A stretch of DNA of 64,000 nucleotides. Source: Leptasterias polaris (lineage: Eukaryota > Echinodermata > Asteroidea > Forcipulatida > Asteriidae). The stretch is taken from the NCBI GenBank assembly GCA_037783415.1, contig JAZGTN010000191.1, positions 1 through 64,000 of the forward strand. The letters run 5' to 3'. Made by a program: the position numbers and the translations under genes. The first letter of the stretch is position 1. The number at the start of each line of letters is the position of its first letter. Shown here one piece after another: positions 1-13,200 of this stretch. Under the pieces are notes generated by a model. It was not told the DNA's origin. It made no database searches and worked only from the letters and a program-made list of their open reading frames with translations.

Positions 1-3000
1 CCCAAACCCTAGCATACACCCCAAACCCTATAGCCATCAGCCCCACCCCCTTTTACCCCCCCCCCCCCCCCCCTTAACAGCTAGGAAGATGAAACTTGGA
101 AGAACAATAAATGTGGTAAAAATGTGTTTGTTTGTTGGGAACTTTGTTATAAAGTTCACAATTTTTAAACTCAATATGAATACATGGTTAGAAAAAGTTG
201 GAGGGAAAGCAAAAAACGCCCCCCCCCCCCAACTCAAGGCCCCCTTCCAACCCTGTTTCCCTTTTTTACCGCTTCTCCACAATAATTAACTCCCTCTTGT
301 CGATTAATTAAATAGTTTTGTAAAGGTTTTTTAGAATCTTATTACGAAAAAGAGGACATGTTAATAACTTTTTGAGGGAAGATTTGGACGTAACTTCCAA
401 GTATTCCAGTATAATGTACACAGTGTGTCCATGCAGGTTTTTTTCCTCTCGCATTGCTTAAAGTACATGTTAAATGCTTCAACATGTTTGACCTTGTTGT
501 AGACAAACGCAATAAAATATTCCAATTTTTTTTTCCAGATTTCATATCAGTGACTTATTCTCAACATTTTAAGCATATTTTTTTCCCCCATAAAGGAATA
601 ATTGACTGCCCCTTATAGGGTGCACTACTCTAAATCGACCAAAAAATTCATGCGCCAAGCTACTTATCATAATTTGTAAACCCACAACTTATTTTTAATT
701 ATAACGTTTTTGGGGGGTCATGCAAACTAATAGAGTGTGTAATTATAGAAAACTTATCACACAACCTGGGGGTTCTGGGTTTTTCACGTTTTGAGGAGAT
801 TTGATAAATTTGGGGCTTTAAAGTTGGTCCCTATTTAGCTTGGGGAATTGGAGGAGTGCCTCCCGAAAAACTGGCGGCAAGTCGGTTTGGGAAAAAAACA
901 CATTTTCGGGGGTGTTTTTTTTTCTGGGGTAATTAGCAAAAATTCCAAACGGCTGACCTGCCAAAAATTGAAAAGAAATCTGAAGTTTAGTGGTCTGAAA
1001 AATATATTTGATTGGTTTTCAAGAGGCCTGAGAGACTTTTAACAATTTTTTTGAGAATTTTTGAATATTTAGCATTTATCATTGTTTTGCTATGGGAGTC
1101 CTATTTAGAGGGGTGAAACCTATAGATACAAAATGGTGGCGCCCGCTACACCCGTGTACCCGTGTGCTTGTTGTTAATACGGTTATGTAGGCTTGAAACG
1201 ACGACAGTAAATGTGTTGTATGGGGGCACTTTTCGTCAGTTGTTTGCTGTGTTTACATTGAAAAACATCATTCCTTTGGCTGTATTAACAGATAGTATAT
1301 AGTAATAATGTTTGCTATTTGTTCCTAAAAATTACAAAAAAACAGAATAATTCAAACGTTCCAAAGAAAGGTTTTGCTGGGTTTGGTTTTTAGTGTAAGA
1401 CTATATCGACGAGTATGAGACTATCACGGTAAGTCACATTCAAGAAAACTCAAGAATCTTCAGTGGCTGGTTGATCAGGGGAAAAGTAGAGACAAACCAT
1501 CAACAGACTATGTGAAGATGACATAGGCGGTGGGTGGTTGATATGGCATCATGAACGTCCAAGTTCCCGGGAACTGATTGCATGTGTGAAAACCCTAGCC
1601 CTCGCAGCCAAAAACCCTAGCCCTCAGCAAAAACCCACAGCCTACACCCAAACCCTAGCCATCGGCCAAAACCCTAGCCATCGGCCACAAACCCTAGCCG
1701 TCGGCCCCAAACCCTAGCATACACCCCAAACCCTATAGCCATCAGCCCAAAAACCCTAGCTCTTAGTCTAAACCCTAGTTTTACAGTCTTAACCTATTGT
1801 CCCACAACTAACCGTATAGTATCTGGAATGGAATTTTGCAACATGCCCCGCCCACCCCACGCCCCACCCCTTTACCCCCCCCCCCCCCCCTTAACAGCTA
1901 GGAAGATGAAAACTTGGAAGAACAATAAAATGTGGTAAAATGTGTTTGTTTGTTGGGAACTTTGTTATAAAGTTCACAATTTTAAACTCAATATGAATTA
2001 CATGGTTAGAAAAGTTTGGAGGGAAAGCAAAAAACGCCCCCCCCCCCCAACTCAAGGCCCCCCTTCCAACCTGTTTCCCTTTTTTACCGCTTCTCCACAA
2101 TAATTAACTCCCTCTTGTCGATTAATTAAATAGTTTGTAAGGTTTTTAGAATCTTATTACGAAAAAGAGACATGTTAATAACTTTTTGAGGGAAGATTTG
2201 GACGTAAACTTCCAAGTATTCCCAGTATAATGTAACACAGTGTGTCATGCAGGTTTTTCCTCTCGCATTGCTTAAAGTACATGTAAATGCTTCAACATGT
2301 TTTGACCTTGTTGTAGACAAACGCAATAAAAATATTCCAATTTTTTTTTCCAGATTTTCATATCAGTGACTTATTCTCAACATTTTTAAGCATATTTTTT
2401 TCCCCCCATAAAGATAATTGACTGCCCTTATAGGGTGCACTACTCTAAATCGACCAAAAATTCATGCGCCAAGCTACTTATCATAATTTGTAAAACCCAC
2501 AACTTATTTTTTATTATAACGTTTTTGGGGGTCATGCAACTAATAGAGTGTGTAATTATAGAAACTTATCACAACCTGGGGGGTTCTGGGGTTTCACGTT
2601 TTGAGGAGATTTGATAAATTTGGGCTTTAAAGTTGGTCCTATTTAGCTTGGGAATTGGAGGAGTGCCTCCCGAAAAACTGGCGGCAAGTCGGTTTGGGAA
2701 AAAAAACACATTTTTCGGGGGTGTTTTTTTTTTCTGGGGTAATTAGCAAAAAATTCCAAACGGCTGACCTGCCAAAAATTGAAAAGAAATCTGAAGTTTA
2801 GTGGTCTGAAAATATATTTGATTGGTTTTTCAAGAGGCTGAGAGACTTTTAACAATTTTTTGAGAATTTTTTGAATATTTAGCATTTATCATTGTTTTGC
2901 TATGGGAGTCTATTTTAGAGGGGTGAAACCTATAGATACAAAATGGTGGCGCCCCGCTACACCCGTGTACCCGTGTGCTTGTTGTTAATACGGTTATGTA

Positions 3001-3600
3001 GGCTTGAAACGACGACAGTAATGTGTTGTATGGGGGCACTTTTTCGTCAGTTGTTGCTGTGTTTACATTGAAAACATCATTCCTTTGGCTGTATTAACAG
3101 ATAGTATATAGTAATAATGTTTGCTATTTGTTCCTAAAATTACAAAAAAACAGAATAATTCAACGTTCCAAAGAAAGGTTTGCTGGGTTTGGTTTTTTAG
3201 TGTAAAGACTATATCGACGAGTATGAGACTATCACGGTAAGTCACATTCAAGAAACTCAAGAATCTTCAGTGGCTGGTTGATCAGGGGAAAAAGTAGAGA
3301 CAAACCATCAACAGGACCTATGTGAAGATGGACATAGGCGGTGGGTGGTTGATATGGCATCATGAAACGTCAAGTTCCCGGGAACTGATTGCATGTGTGA
3401 AAACCCTAGCCCCTCGCAGCCAAAAACCCTAGCCCTCAGCAAAAACCCACAGCCTACACCCAAACCCTAGCCATCGGCCCAAAAACCCTAGCCATCGGCA
3501 CAAAACCCTAGCCGTCGGCCCAAACCCTAGCATACACCCCAAAACCCTATAGCCATCAGCCCAAAACCCTAGCTCTTAGTCTAAAACCCTAGTTTTACAG
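1..3600. other. First two satellite units: indel-rich, one internal deletion
   Basis: Compared with the later units, these copies carry dozens of single-base insertions, almost all in homopolymers (extra A, C, G or T). Unit 1 also lacks roughly 110-120 bp: it jumps from the telomere-like block near base 40 straight to the CCACCCC/poly-C segment, skipping the stretch seen in unit 2 at about 1748-1860. The homopolymer-only pattern looks more like unpolished long-read consensus at a contig end than biological divergence. Confidence 0.75.
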
Positions 3601-5136
3601 TCTTAACCTATTGTCCACAACTAACCGTATAGTATCTGGAATGGAATTTTGCAACATGCCCCGCCCACCCCACGCCCACCCCTTTACCCCCCCCCCCCTT
3701 AACAGCTAGGAAGATGAAACTTGGAAGAACAATAAATGTGGTAAAATGTGTTTGTTTGTTGGGAACTTTGTTATAAAGTTCACAATTTTAAACTCAATAT
3801 GAATACATGGTTAGAAAAGTTGGAGGGAAAGCAAAAACGCCCCCCCCCCAACTCAAGGCCCCCTTCCAACCTGTTTCCCTTTTTACCGCTTCTCCACAAT
3901 AATTAACTCCCTCTTGTCGATTAATTAAATAGTTTGTAAGGTTTTTAGAATCTTATTACGAAAAAGAGACATGTTAATAACTTTTTGAGGGAAGATTTGG
4001 ACGTAACTTCCAAGTATTCCAGTATAATGTACACAGTGTGTCATGCAGGTTTTTCCTCTCGCATTGCTTAAAGTACATGTAAATGCTTCAACATGTTTGA
4101 CCTTGTTGTAGACAAACGCAATAAAATATTCCAATTTTTTTTCCAGATTTCATATCAGTGACTTATTCTCAACATTTTAAGCATATTTTTTCCCCCATAA
4201 AGAATAATTGACTGCCCTTATAGGGTGCACTACTCTAAATCGACCAAAAATTCATGCGCCAAGCTACTTATCATAATTTGTAAACCCACAACTTATTTTT
4301 TATTATAACGTTTTGGGGGTCATGCAACTAATAGAGTGTGTAATTATAGAAACTTATCACAACCTGGGGGTTCTGGGTTTCACGTTTTGAGGAGATTTGA
4401 TAAATTTGGGCTTTAAAGTTGGTCCTATTTAGCTTGGGAATTGGAGGAGTGCCTCCCGAAAACTGGCGGCAAGTCGGTTTGGGAAAAAACACATTTTCGG
4501 GGGTGTTTTTTTTCTGGGGTAATTAGCAAAAATTCCAAACGGCTGACCTGCCAAAAATTGAAAAGAAATCTGAAGTTTAGTGGTCTGAAAATATATTTGA
4601 TTGGTTTTCAAGAGGCTGAGAGACTTTTAACAATTTTTTGAGAATTTTTGAATATTTAGCATTTATCATTGTTTGCTATGGGAGTCTATTTAGAGGGGTG
4701 AAACCTATAGATACAAAATGGTGGCGCCCGCTACACCCGTGTACCCGTGTGCTTGTTGTTAATACGGTTATGTAGGCTTGAAACGACGACAGTAATGTGT
4801 TGTATGGGGGCACTTTTCGTCAGTTGTTGCTGTGTTTACATTGAAAACATCATTCCTTTGGCTGTATTAACAGATAGTATATAGTAATAATGTTGCTATT
4901 TGTTCCTAAAATTACAAAAAACAGAATAATTCAACGTTCCAAAGAAAGGTTTGCTGGGTTTGGTTTTTAGTGTAAGACTATATCGACGAGTATGAGACTA
5001 TCACGGTAAGTCACATTCAAGAAACTCAAGAATCTTCAGTGGCTGGTTGATCAGGGGAAAAGTAGAGACAAACCATCAACAGACTATGTGAAGATGACAT
5101 AGGCGGTGGGTGGTTGATATGGCATCATGAACGTCA

Positions 5137-5150
5137 AGTTCCCGGGAACT
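5137..5150. repeat. 14-bp perfect palindrome preceding each telomere-like block
   Basis: AGTTCCCGGGAACT is a perfect palindrome about 12 bp upstream of the telomere-like block and is conserved in every unit inspected. Its core, TTC-N4-GAA, resembles a STAT-type palindromic site, but no function can be inferred from the sequence alone. Confidence 0.6.
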
Positions 5151-5162
5151 GATTGCATGTGT

Positions 5163-5373
5163 GAAACCCTAGCCCTCGCAGCCAAAACCCTAGCCCTCAG
5201 CAAAAACCCACAGCCTACACCCAAACCCTAGCCATCGGCCAAAACCCTAGCCATCGGCACAAACCCTAGCCGTCGGCCCAAACCCTAGCATACACCCCAA
5301 ACCCTATAGCCATCAGCCCAAAACCCTAGCTCTTAGTCTAAACCCTAGTTTACAGTCTTAACCTATTGTCCAC
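5163..5373 (+). repeat. Degenerate telomere-like minisatellite block (representative)
   Basis: About ten copies of AAACCCTAG, spaced roughly 16-25 bp by variable linkers such as CCATCGGCC. Equivalent blocks start near 1588, 3400, 6919, 8689, 10446, 12203, 13965, 15724, 17490, 19248, 21011, 22773 and 24532. The core resembles the C-rich telomere strand (CCCTAA in most animals) but reads CCCTAG, so it is not a functional telomere array. The C-rich strand lies on + throughout, as expected on the telomere-proximal side of a left chromosome end. Confidence 0.85.
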
Positions 5374-7197
5374 AACTAACCGTATAGTATCTGGAATGGA
5401 ATTTTGCAACATGCCCCGCCCACCCCACGCCCACCCCTTTACCCCCCCCCCCCTTAACAGCTAGGAAGATGAAACTTGGAAGAACAATAAATGTGGTAAA
5501 ATGTGTTTGTTTGTTGGGAACTTTGTTATAAAGTTCACAATTTTAAACTCAATATGAATACATGGTTAGAAAAGTTGGAGGGAAAGCAAAAACGCCCCCC
5601 CCCCCAACTCAAGGCCCCCTTCCAACCTGTTTCCCTTTTTACCGCTTCTCCACAATAATTAACTCCCTCTTGTCGATTAATTAAATAGTTTGTAAGGTTT
5701 TTAGAATCTTATTACGAAAAAGAGACATGTTAATAACTTTTTGAGGGAAGATTTGGACGTAACTTCCAAGTATTCCAGTATAATGTACACAGTGTGTCAT
5801 GCAGGTTTTTCCTCTCGCATTGCTTAAAGTACATGTAAATGCTTCAACATGTTTGACCTTGTTGTAGACAAACGCAATAAAATATTCCAATTTTTTTTCC
5901 AGATTTCATATCAGTGACTTATTCTCAACATTTTAAGCATATTTTTTCCCCCATAAAGAATAATTGACTGCCCTTATAGGGTGCACTACTCTAAATCGAC
6001 CAAAAATTCATGCGCCAAGCTACTTATCATAATTTGTAAACCCACAACTTATTTTTAATTATAACGTTTTGGGGGTCATGCAACTAATAGAGTGTGTAAT
6101 TATAGAAACTTATCACAACCTGGGGGTTCTGGGTTTCACGTTTTGAGGAGATTTGATAAATTTGGGCTTTAAAGTTGGTCCTATTTAGCTTGGGAATTGG
6201 AGGAGTGCCTCCCGAAAACTGGCGGCAAGTCGGTTTGGGAAAAAACACATTTTCGGGGGTGTTTTTTTTCTGGGGTAATTAGCAAAAATTCCAAACGGCT
6301 GACCTGCCAAAAATTGAAAAGAAATCTGAAGTTTAGTGGTCTGAAAATATATTTGATTGGTTTTCAAGAGGCTGAGAGACTTTTAACAATTTTTTGAGAA
6401 TTTTTGAATATTTAGCATTTATCATTGTTTGCTATGGGAGTCTATTTAGAGGGGTGAAACCTATAGATACAAAATGGTGGCGCCCGCTACACCCGTGTAC
6501 CCGTGTGCTTGTTGTTAATACGGTTATGTAGGCTTGAAACGACGACAGTAATGTGTTGTATGGGGGCACTTTTCGTCAGTTGTTGCTGTGTTTACATTGA
6601 AAACATCATTCCTTTGGCTGTATTAACAGATAGTATATAGTAATAATGTTGCTATTTGTTCCTAAAATTACAAAAAACAGAATAATTCAACGTTCCAAAG
6701 AAAGGTTTGCTGGGTTTGGTTTTTAGTGTAAGACTATATCGACGAGTATGAGACTATCACGGTAAGTCACATTCAAGAAACTCAAGAATCTTCAGTGGCT
6801 GGTTGATCAGGGGAAAAGTAGAGACAAACCATCAACAGACTATGTGAAGATGACATAGGCGGTGGGTGGTTGATATGGCATCATGAACGTCAAGTTCCCG
6901 GGAACTGATTGCATGTGTGAAACCCTAGCCCTCGCAGCCAAAACCCTAGCCCTCAGCAAAAACCCACAGCCTACACCCAAACCCTAGCCATCGGCCAAAA
7001 CCCTAGCCATCGGCACAAACCCTAGCCGTCGGCCCAAACCCTAGCATACACCCCAAACCCTATAGCCATCAGCCCAAAACCCTAGCTCTTAGTCTAAACC
7101 CTAGTTTACAGTCTTAACCTATTGTCCACAACTAACCGTATAGTATCTGGAATGGAATTTTGCAACATGCCCCGCCCACCCCACGCCCACCCCTTTA

Positions 7198-7221
7198 CCC
7201 CCCCCCCCCCCCCCCCCCCCC
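7198..7221 (+). repeat. Variable poly-C tract of the satellite (longest clear example)
   Basis: Each unit has a C-run after CCCCTTTA and a second after AAAACG. The first varies from about 12 to 24 C between otherwise identical units and the second from about 9 to 13. This run has 24 C. Such tracts can form G-quadruplexes on the minus strand, but they are also prone to sequencing-length error, so the exact lengths are unreliable. Confidence 0.8.
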
Positions 7222-10200
7222 TTAACAGCTAGGAAGATGAAACTTGGAAGAACAATAAATGTGGTAAAATGTGTTTGTTTGTTGGGAACTTTGTTATAAA
7301 GTTCACAATTTTAAACTCAATATGAATACATGGTTAGAAAAGTTGGAGGGAAAGCAAAAACGCCCCCCCCCCCCAACTCAAGGCCCCCTTCCAACCTGTT
7401 TCCCTTTTTACCGCTTCTCCACAATAATTAACTCCCTCTTGTCGATTAATTAAATAGTTTGTAAGGTTTTTAGAATCTTATTACGAAAAAGAGACATGTT
7501 AATAACTTTTTGAGGGAAGATTTGGACGTAACTTCCAAGTATTCCAGTATAATGTACACAGTGTGTCATGCAGGTTTTTCCTCTCGCATTGCTTAAAGTA
7601 CATGTAAATGCTTCAACATGTTTGACCTTGTTGTAGACAAACGCAATAAAATATTCCAATTTTTTTTCCAGATTTCATATCAGTGACTTATTCTCAACAT
7701 TTTAAGCATATTTTTTTCCCCATAAAGAATAATTGACTGCCCTTATAGGGTGCACTACTCTAAATCGACCAAAAATTCATGCGCCAAGCTACTTATCATA
7801 ATTTGTAAACCCACAACTTATTTTTAATTATAACGTTTTGGGGGTCATGCAACTAATAGAGTGTGTAATTATAGAAACTTATCACAACCTGGGGGTTCTG
7901 GGTTTCACGTTTTGAGGAGATTTGATAAATTTGGGCTTTAAAGTTGGTCCTATTTAGCTTGGGAATTGGAGGAGTGCCTCCCGAAAACTGGCGGCAAGTC
8001 GGTTTGGGAAAAAACACATTTTCGGGGGTGTTTTTTTTCTGGGGTAATTAGCAAAAATTCCAAACGGCTGACCTGCCAAAAATTGAAAAGAAATCTGAAG
8101 TTTAGTGGTCTGAAAATATATTTGATTGGTTTTCAAGAGGCTGAGAGACTTTTAACAATTTTTTGAGAATTTTTGAATATTTAGCATTTATCATTGTTTG
8201 CTATGGGAGTCTATTTAGAGGGGTGAAACCTATAGATACAAAATGGTGGCGCCCGCTACACCCGTGTACCCGTGTGCTTGTTGTTAATACGGTTATGTAG
8301 GCTTGAAACGACGACAGTAATGTGTTGTATGGGGGCACTTTTCGTCAGTTGTTGCTGTGTTTACATTGAAAACATCATTCCTTTGGCTGTATTAACAGAT
8401 AGTATATAGTAATAATGTTGCTATTTGTTCCTAAAATTACAAAAAACAGAATAATTCAACGTTCCAAAGAAAGGTTTGCTGGGTTTGGTTTTTAGTGTAA
8501 GACTATATCGACGAGTATGAGACTATCACGGTAAGTCACATTCAAGAAACTCAAGAATCTTCAGTGGCTGGTTGATCAGGGGAAAAGTAGAGACAAACCA
8601 TCAACAGACTATGTGAAGATGACATAGGCGGTGGGTGGTTGATATGGCATCATGAACGTCAAGTTCCCGGGAACTGATTGCATGTGTGAAACCCTAGCCC
8701 TCGCAGCCAAAACCCTAGCCCTCAGCAAAAACCCACAGCCTACACCCAAACCCTAGCCATCGGCCAAAACCCTAGCCATCGGCACAAACCCTAGCCGTCG
8801 GCCCAAACCCTAGCATACACCCCAAACCCTATAGCCATCAGCCCAAAACCCTAGCTCTTAGTCTAAACCCTAGTTTACAGTCTTAACCTATTGTCCACAA
8901 CTAACCGTATAGTATCTGGAATGGAATTTTGCAACATGCCCCGCCCACCCCACGCCCACCCCTTTACCCCCCCCCCCCCCCTTAACAGCTAGGAAGATGA
9001 AACTTGGAAGAACAATAAATGTGGTAAAATGTGTTTGTTTGTTGGGAACTTTGTTATAAAGTTCACAATTTTAAACTCAATATGAATACATGGTTAGAAA
9101 AGTTGGAGGGAAAGCAAAAACGCCCCCCCCCCCAACTCAAGGCCCCCTTCCAACCTGTTTCCCTTTTTACCGCTTCTCCACAATAATTAACTCCCTCTTG
9201 TCGATTAATTAAATAGTTTGTAAGGTTTTTAGAATCTTATTACGAAAAAGAGACATGTTAATAACTTTTTGAGGGAAGATTTGGACGTAACTTCCAAGTA
9301 TTCCAGTATAATGTACACAGTGTGTCATGCAGGTTTTTCCTCTCGCATTGCTTAAAGTACATGTAAATGCTTCAACATGTTTGACCTTGTTGTAGACAAA
9401 CGCAATAAAATATTCCAATTTTTTTTCCAGATTTCATATCAGTGACTTATTCTCAACATTTTAAGCATATTTTTTCCCCCATAAAGAATAATTGACTGCC
9501 CTTATAGGGTGCACTACTCTAAATCGACCAAAAATTCATGCGCCAAGCTACTTATCATAATTTGTAAACCCACAACTTATTTTTAATTATAACGTTTTGG
9601 GGGTCATGCAACTAATAGAGTGTGTAATTATAGAAACTTATCACAACCTGGGGGTTCTGGGTTTCACGTTTTGAGGAGATTTGATAAATTTGGGCTTTAA
9701 AGTTGGTCCTATTTAGCTTGGGAATTGGAGGAGTGCCTCCCGAAAACTGGCGGCAAGTCGGTTTGGGAAAAAACACATTTTCGGGGGTGTTTTTTTTCTG
9801 GGGTAATTAGCAAAAATTCCAAACGGCTGACCTGCCAAAAATTGAAAAGAAATCTGAAGTTTAGTGGTCTGAAAATATATTTGATTGGTTTTCAAGAGGC
9901 TGAGAGACTTTTAACAATTTTTTGAGAATTTTTGAATATTTAGCATTTATCATTGTTTGCTATGGGAGTCTATTTAGAGGGGTGAAACCTATAGATACAA
10001 AATGGTGGCGCCCGCTACACCCGTGTACCCGTGTGCTTGTTGTTAATACGGTTATGTAGGCTTGAAACGACGACAGTAATGTGTTGTATGGGGGCACTTT
10101 TCGTCAGTTGTTGCTGTGTTTACATTGAAAACATCATTCCTTTGGCTGTATTAACAGATAGTATATAGTAATAATGTTGCTATTTGTTCCTAAAATTACA

Positions 10201-13200
10201 AAAAACAGAATAATTCAACGTTCCAAAGAAAGGTTTGCTGGGTTTGGTTTTTAGTGTAAGACTATATCGACGAGTATGAGACTATCACGGTAAGTCACAT
10301 TCAAGAAACTCAAGAATCTTCAGTGGCTGGTTGATCAGGGGAAAAGTAGAGACAAACCATCAACAGACTATGTGAAGATGACATAGGCGGTGGGTGGTTG
10401 ATATGGCATCATGAACGTCAAGTTCCCGGGAACTGATTGCATGTGTGAAACCCTAGCCCTCGCAGCCAAAACCCTAGCCCTCAGCAAAAACCCACAGCCT
10501 ACACCCAAACCCTAGCCATCGGCCAAAACCCTAGCCATCGGCACAAACCCTAGCCGTCGGCCCAAACCCTAGCATACACCCCAAACCCTATAGCCATCAG
10601 CCCAAAACCCTAGCTCTTAGTCTAAACCCTAGTTTACAGTCTTAACCTATTGTCCACAACTAACCGTATAGTATCTGGAATGGAATTTTGCAACATGCCC
10701 CGCCCACCCCACGCCCACCCCTTTACCCCCCCCCCCTTAACAGCTAGGAAGATGAAACTTGGAAGAACAATAAATGTGGTAAAATGTGTTTGTTTGTTGG
10801 GAACTTTGTTATAAAGTTCACAATTTTAAACTCAATATGAATACATGGTTAGAAAAGTTGGAGGGAAAGCAAAAACGCCCCCCCCCCCCAACTCAAGGCC
10901 CCCTTCCAACCTGTTTCCCTTTTTACCGCTTCTCCACAATAATTAACTCCCTCTTGTCGATTAATTAAATAGTTTGTAAGGTTTTTAGAATCTTATTACG
11001 AAAAAGAGACATGTTAATAACTTTTTGAGGGAAGATTTGGACGTAACTTCCAAGTATTCCAGTATAATGTACACAGTGTGTCATGCAGGTTTTTCCTCTC
11101 GCATTGCTTAAAGTACATGTAAATGCTTCAACATGTTTGACCTTGTTGTAGACAAACGCAATAAAATATTCCAATTTTTTTTCCAGATTTCATATCAGTG
11201 ACTTATTCTCAACATTTTAAGCATATTTTTTCCCCCATAAAGAATAATTGACTGCCCTTATAGGGTGCACTACTCTAAATCGACCAAAAATTCATGCGCC
11301 AAGCTACTTATCATAATTTGTAAACCCACAACTTATTTTTAATTATAACGTTTTGGGGGTCATGCAACTAATAGAGTGTGTAATTATAGAAACTTATCAC
11401 AACCTGGGGGTTCTGGGTTTCACGTTTTGAGGAGATTTGATAAATTTGGGCTTTAAAGTTGGTCCTATTTAGCTTGGGAATTGGAGGAGTGCCTCCCGAA
11501 AACTGGCGGCAAGTCGGTTTGGGAAAAAACACATTTTCGGGGGTGTTTTTTTTCTGGGGTAATTAGCAAAAATTCCAAACGGCTGACCTGCCAAAAATTG
11601 AAAAGAAATCTGAAGTTTAGTGGTCTGAAAATATATTTGATTGGTTTTCAAGAGGCTGAGAGACTTTTAACAATTTTTTGAGAATTTTTGAATATTTAGC
11701 ATTTATCATTGTTTGCTATGGGAGTCTATTTAGAGGGGTGAAACCTATAGATACAAAATGGTGGCGCCCGCTACACCCGTGTACCCGTGTGCTTGTTGTT
11801 AATACGGTTATGTAGGCTTGAAACGACGACAGTAATGTGTTGTATGGGGGCACTTTTCGTCAGTTGTTGCTGTGTTTACATTGAAAACATCATTCCTTTG
11901 GCTGTATTAACAGATAGTATATAGTAATAATGTTGCTATTTGTTCCTAAAATTACAAAAAACAGAATAATTCAACGTTCCAAAGAAAGGTTTGCTGGGTT
12001 TGGTTTTTAGTGTAAGACTATATCGACGAGTATGAGACTATCACGGTAAGTCACATTCAAGAAACTCAAGAATCTTCAGTGGCTGGTTGATCAGGGGAAA
12101 AGTAGAGACAAACCATCAACAGACTATGTGAAGATGACATAGGCGGTGGGTGGTTGATATGGCATCATGAACGTCAAGTTCCCGGGAACTGATTGCATGT
12201 GTGAAACCCTAGCCCTCGCAGCCAAAACCCTAGCCCTCAGCAAAAACCCACAGCCTACACCCAAACCCTAGCCATCGGCCAAAACCCTAGCCATCGGCAC
12301 AAACCCTAGCCGTCGGCCCAAACCCTAGCATACACCCCAAACCCTATAGCCATCAGCCCAAAACCCTAGCTCTTAGTCTAAACCCTAGTTTACAGTCTTA
12401 ACCTATTGTCCACAACTAACCGTATAGTATCTGGAATGGAATTTTGCAACATGCCCCGCCCACCCCACGCCCACCCCTTTACCCCCCCCCCCCCCCCCTT
12501 AACAGCTAGGAAGATGAAACTTGGAAGAACAATAAATGTGGTAAAATGTGTTTGTTTGTTGGGAACTTTGTTATAAAGTTCACAATTTTAAACTCAATAT
12601 GAATACATGGTTAGAAAAGTTGGAGGGAAAGCAAAAACGCCCCCCCCCCCCCAACTCAAGGCCCCCTTCCAACCTGTTTCCCTTTTTACCGCTTCTCCAC
12701 AATAATTAACTCCCTCTTGTCGATTAATTAAATAGTTTGTAAGGTTTTTAGAATCTTATTACGAAAAAGAGACATGTTAATAACTTTTTGAGGGAAGATT
12801 TGGACGTAACTTCCAAGTATTCCAGTATAATGTACACAGTGTGTCATGCAGGTTTTTCCTCTCGCATTGCTTAAAGTACATGTAAATGCTTCAACATGTT
12901 TGACCTTGTTGTAGACAAACGCAATAAAATATTCCAATTTTTTTTCCAGATTTCATATCAGTGACTTATTCTCAACATTTTAAGCATATTTTTTTCCCCA
13001 TAAAGAATAATTGACTGCCCTTATAGGGTGCACTACTCTAAATCGACCAAAAATTCATGCGCCAAGCTACTTATCATAATTTGTAAACCCACAACTTATT
13101 TTTAATTATAACGTTTTGGGGGTCATGCAACTAATAGAGTGTGTAATTATAGAAACTTATCACAACCTGGGGGTTCTGGGTTTCACGTTTTGAGGAGATT

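Noticed and set aside
4714..4735. TGGCGCCCG in the satellite as a retroviral-type primer binding site
   Set aside because: Only 9 bases match a Lys-tRNA binding site, and there are no LTRs, gag/pol frames or polypurine tract in the unit.
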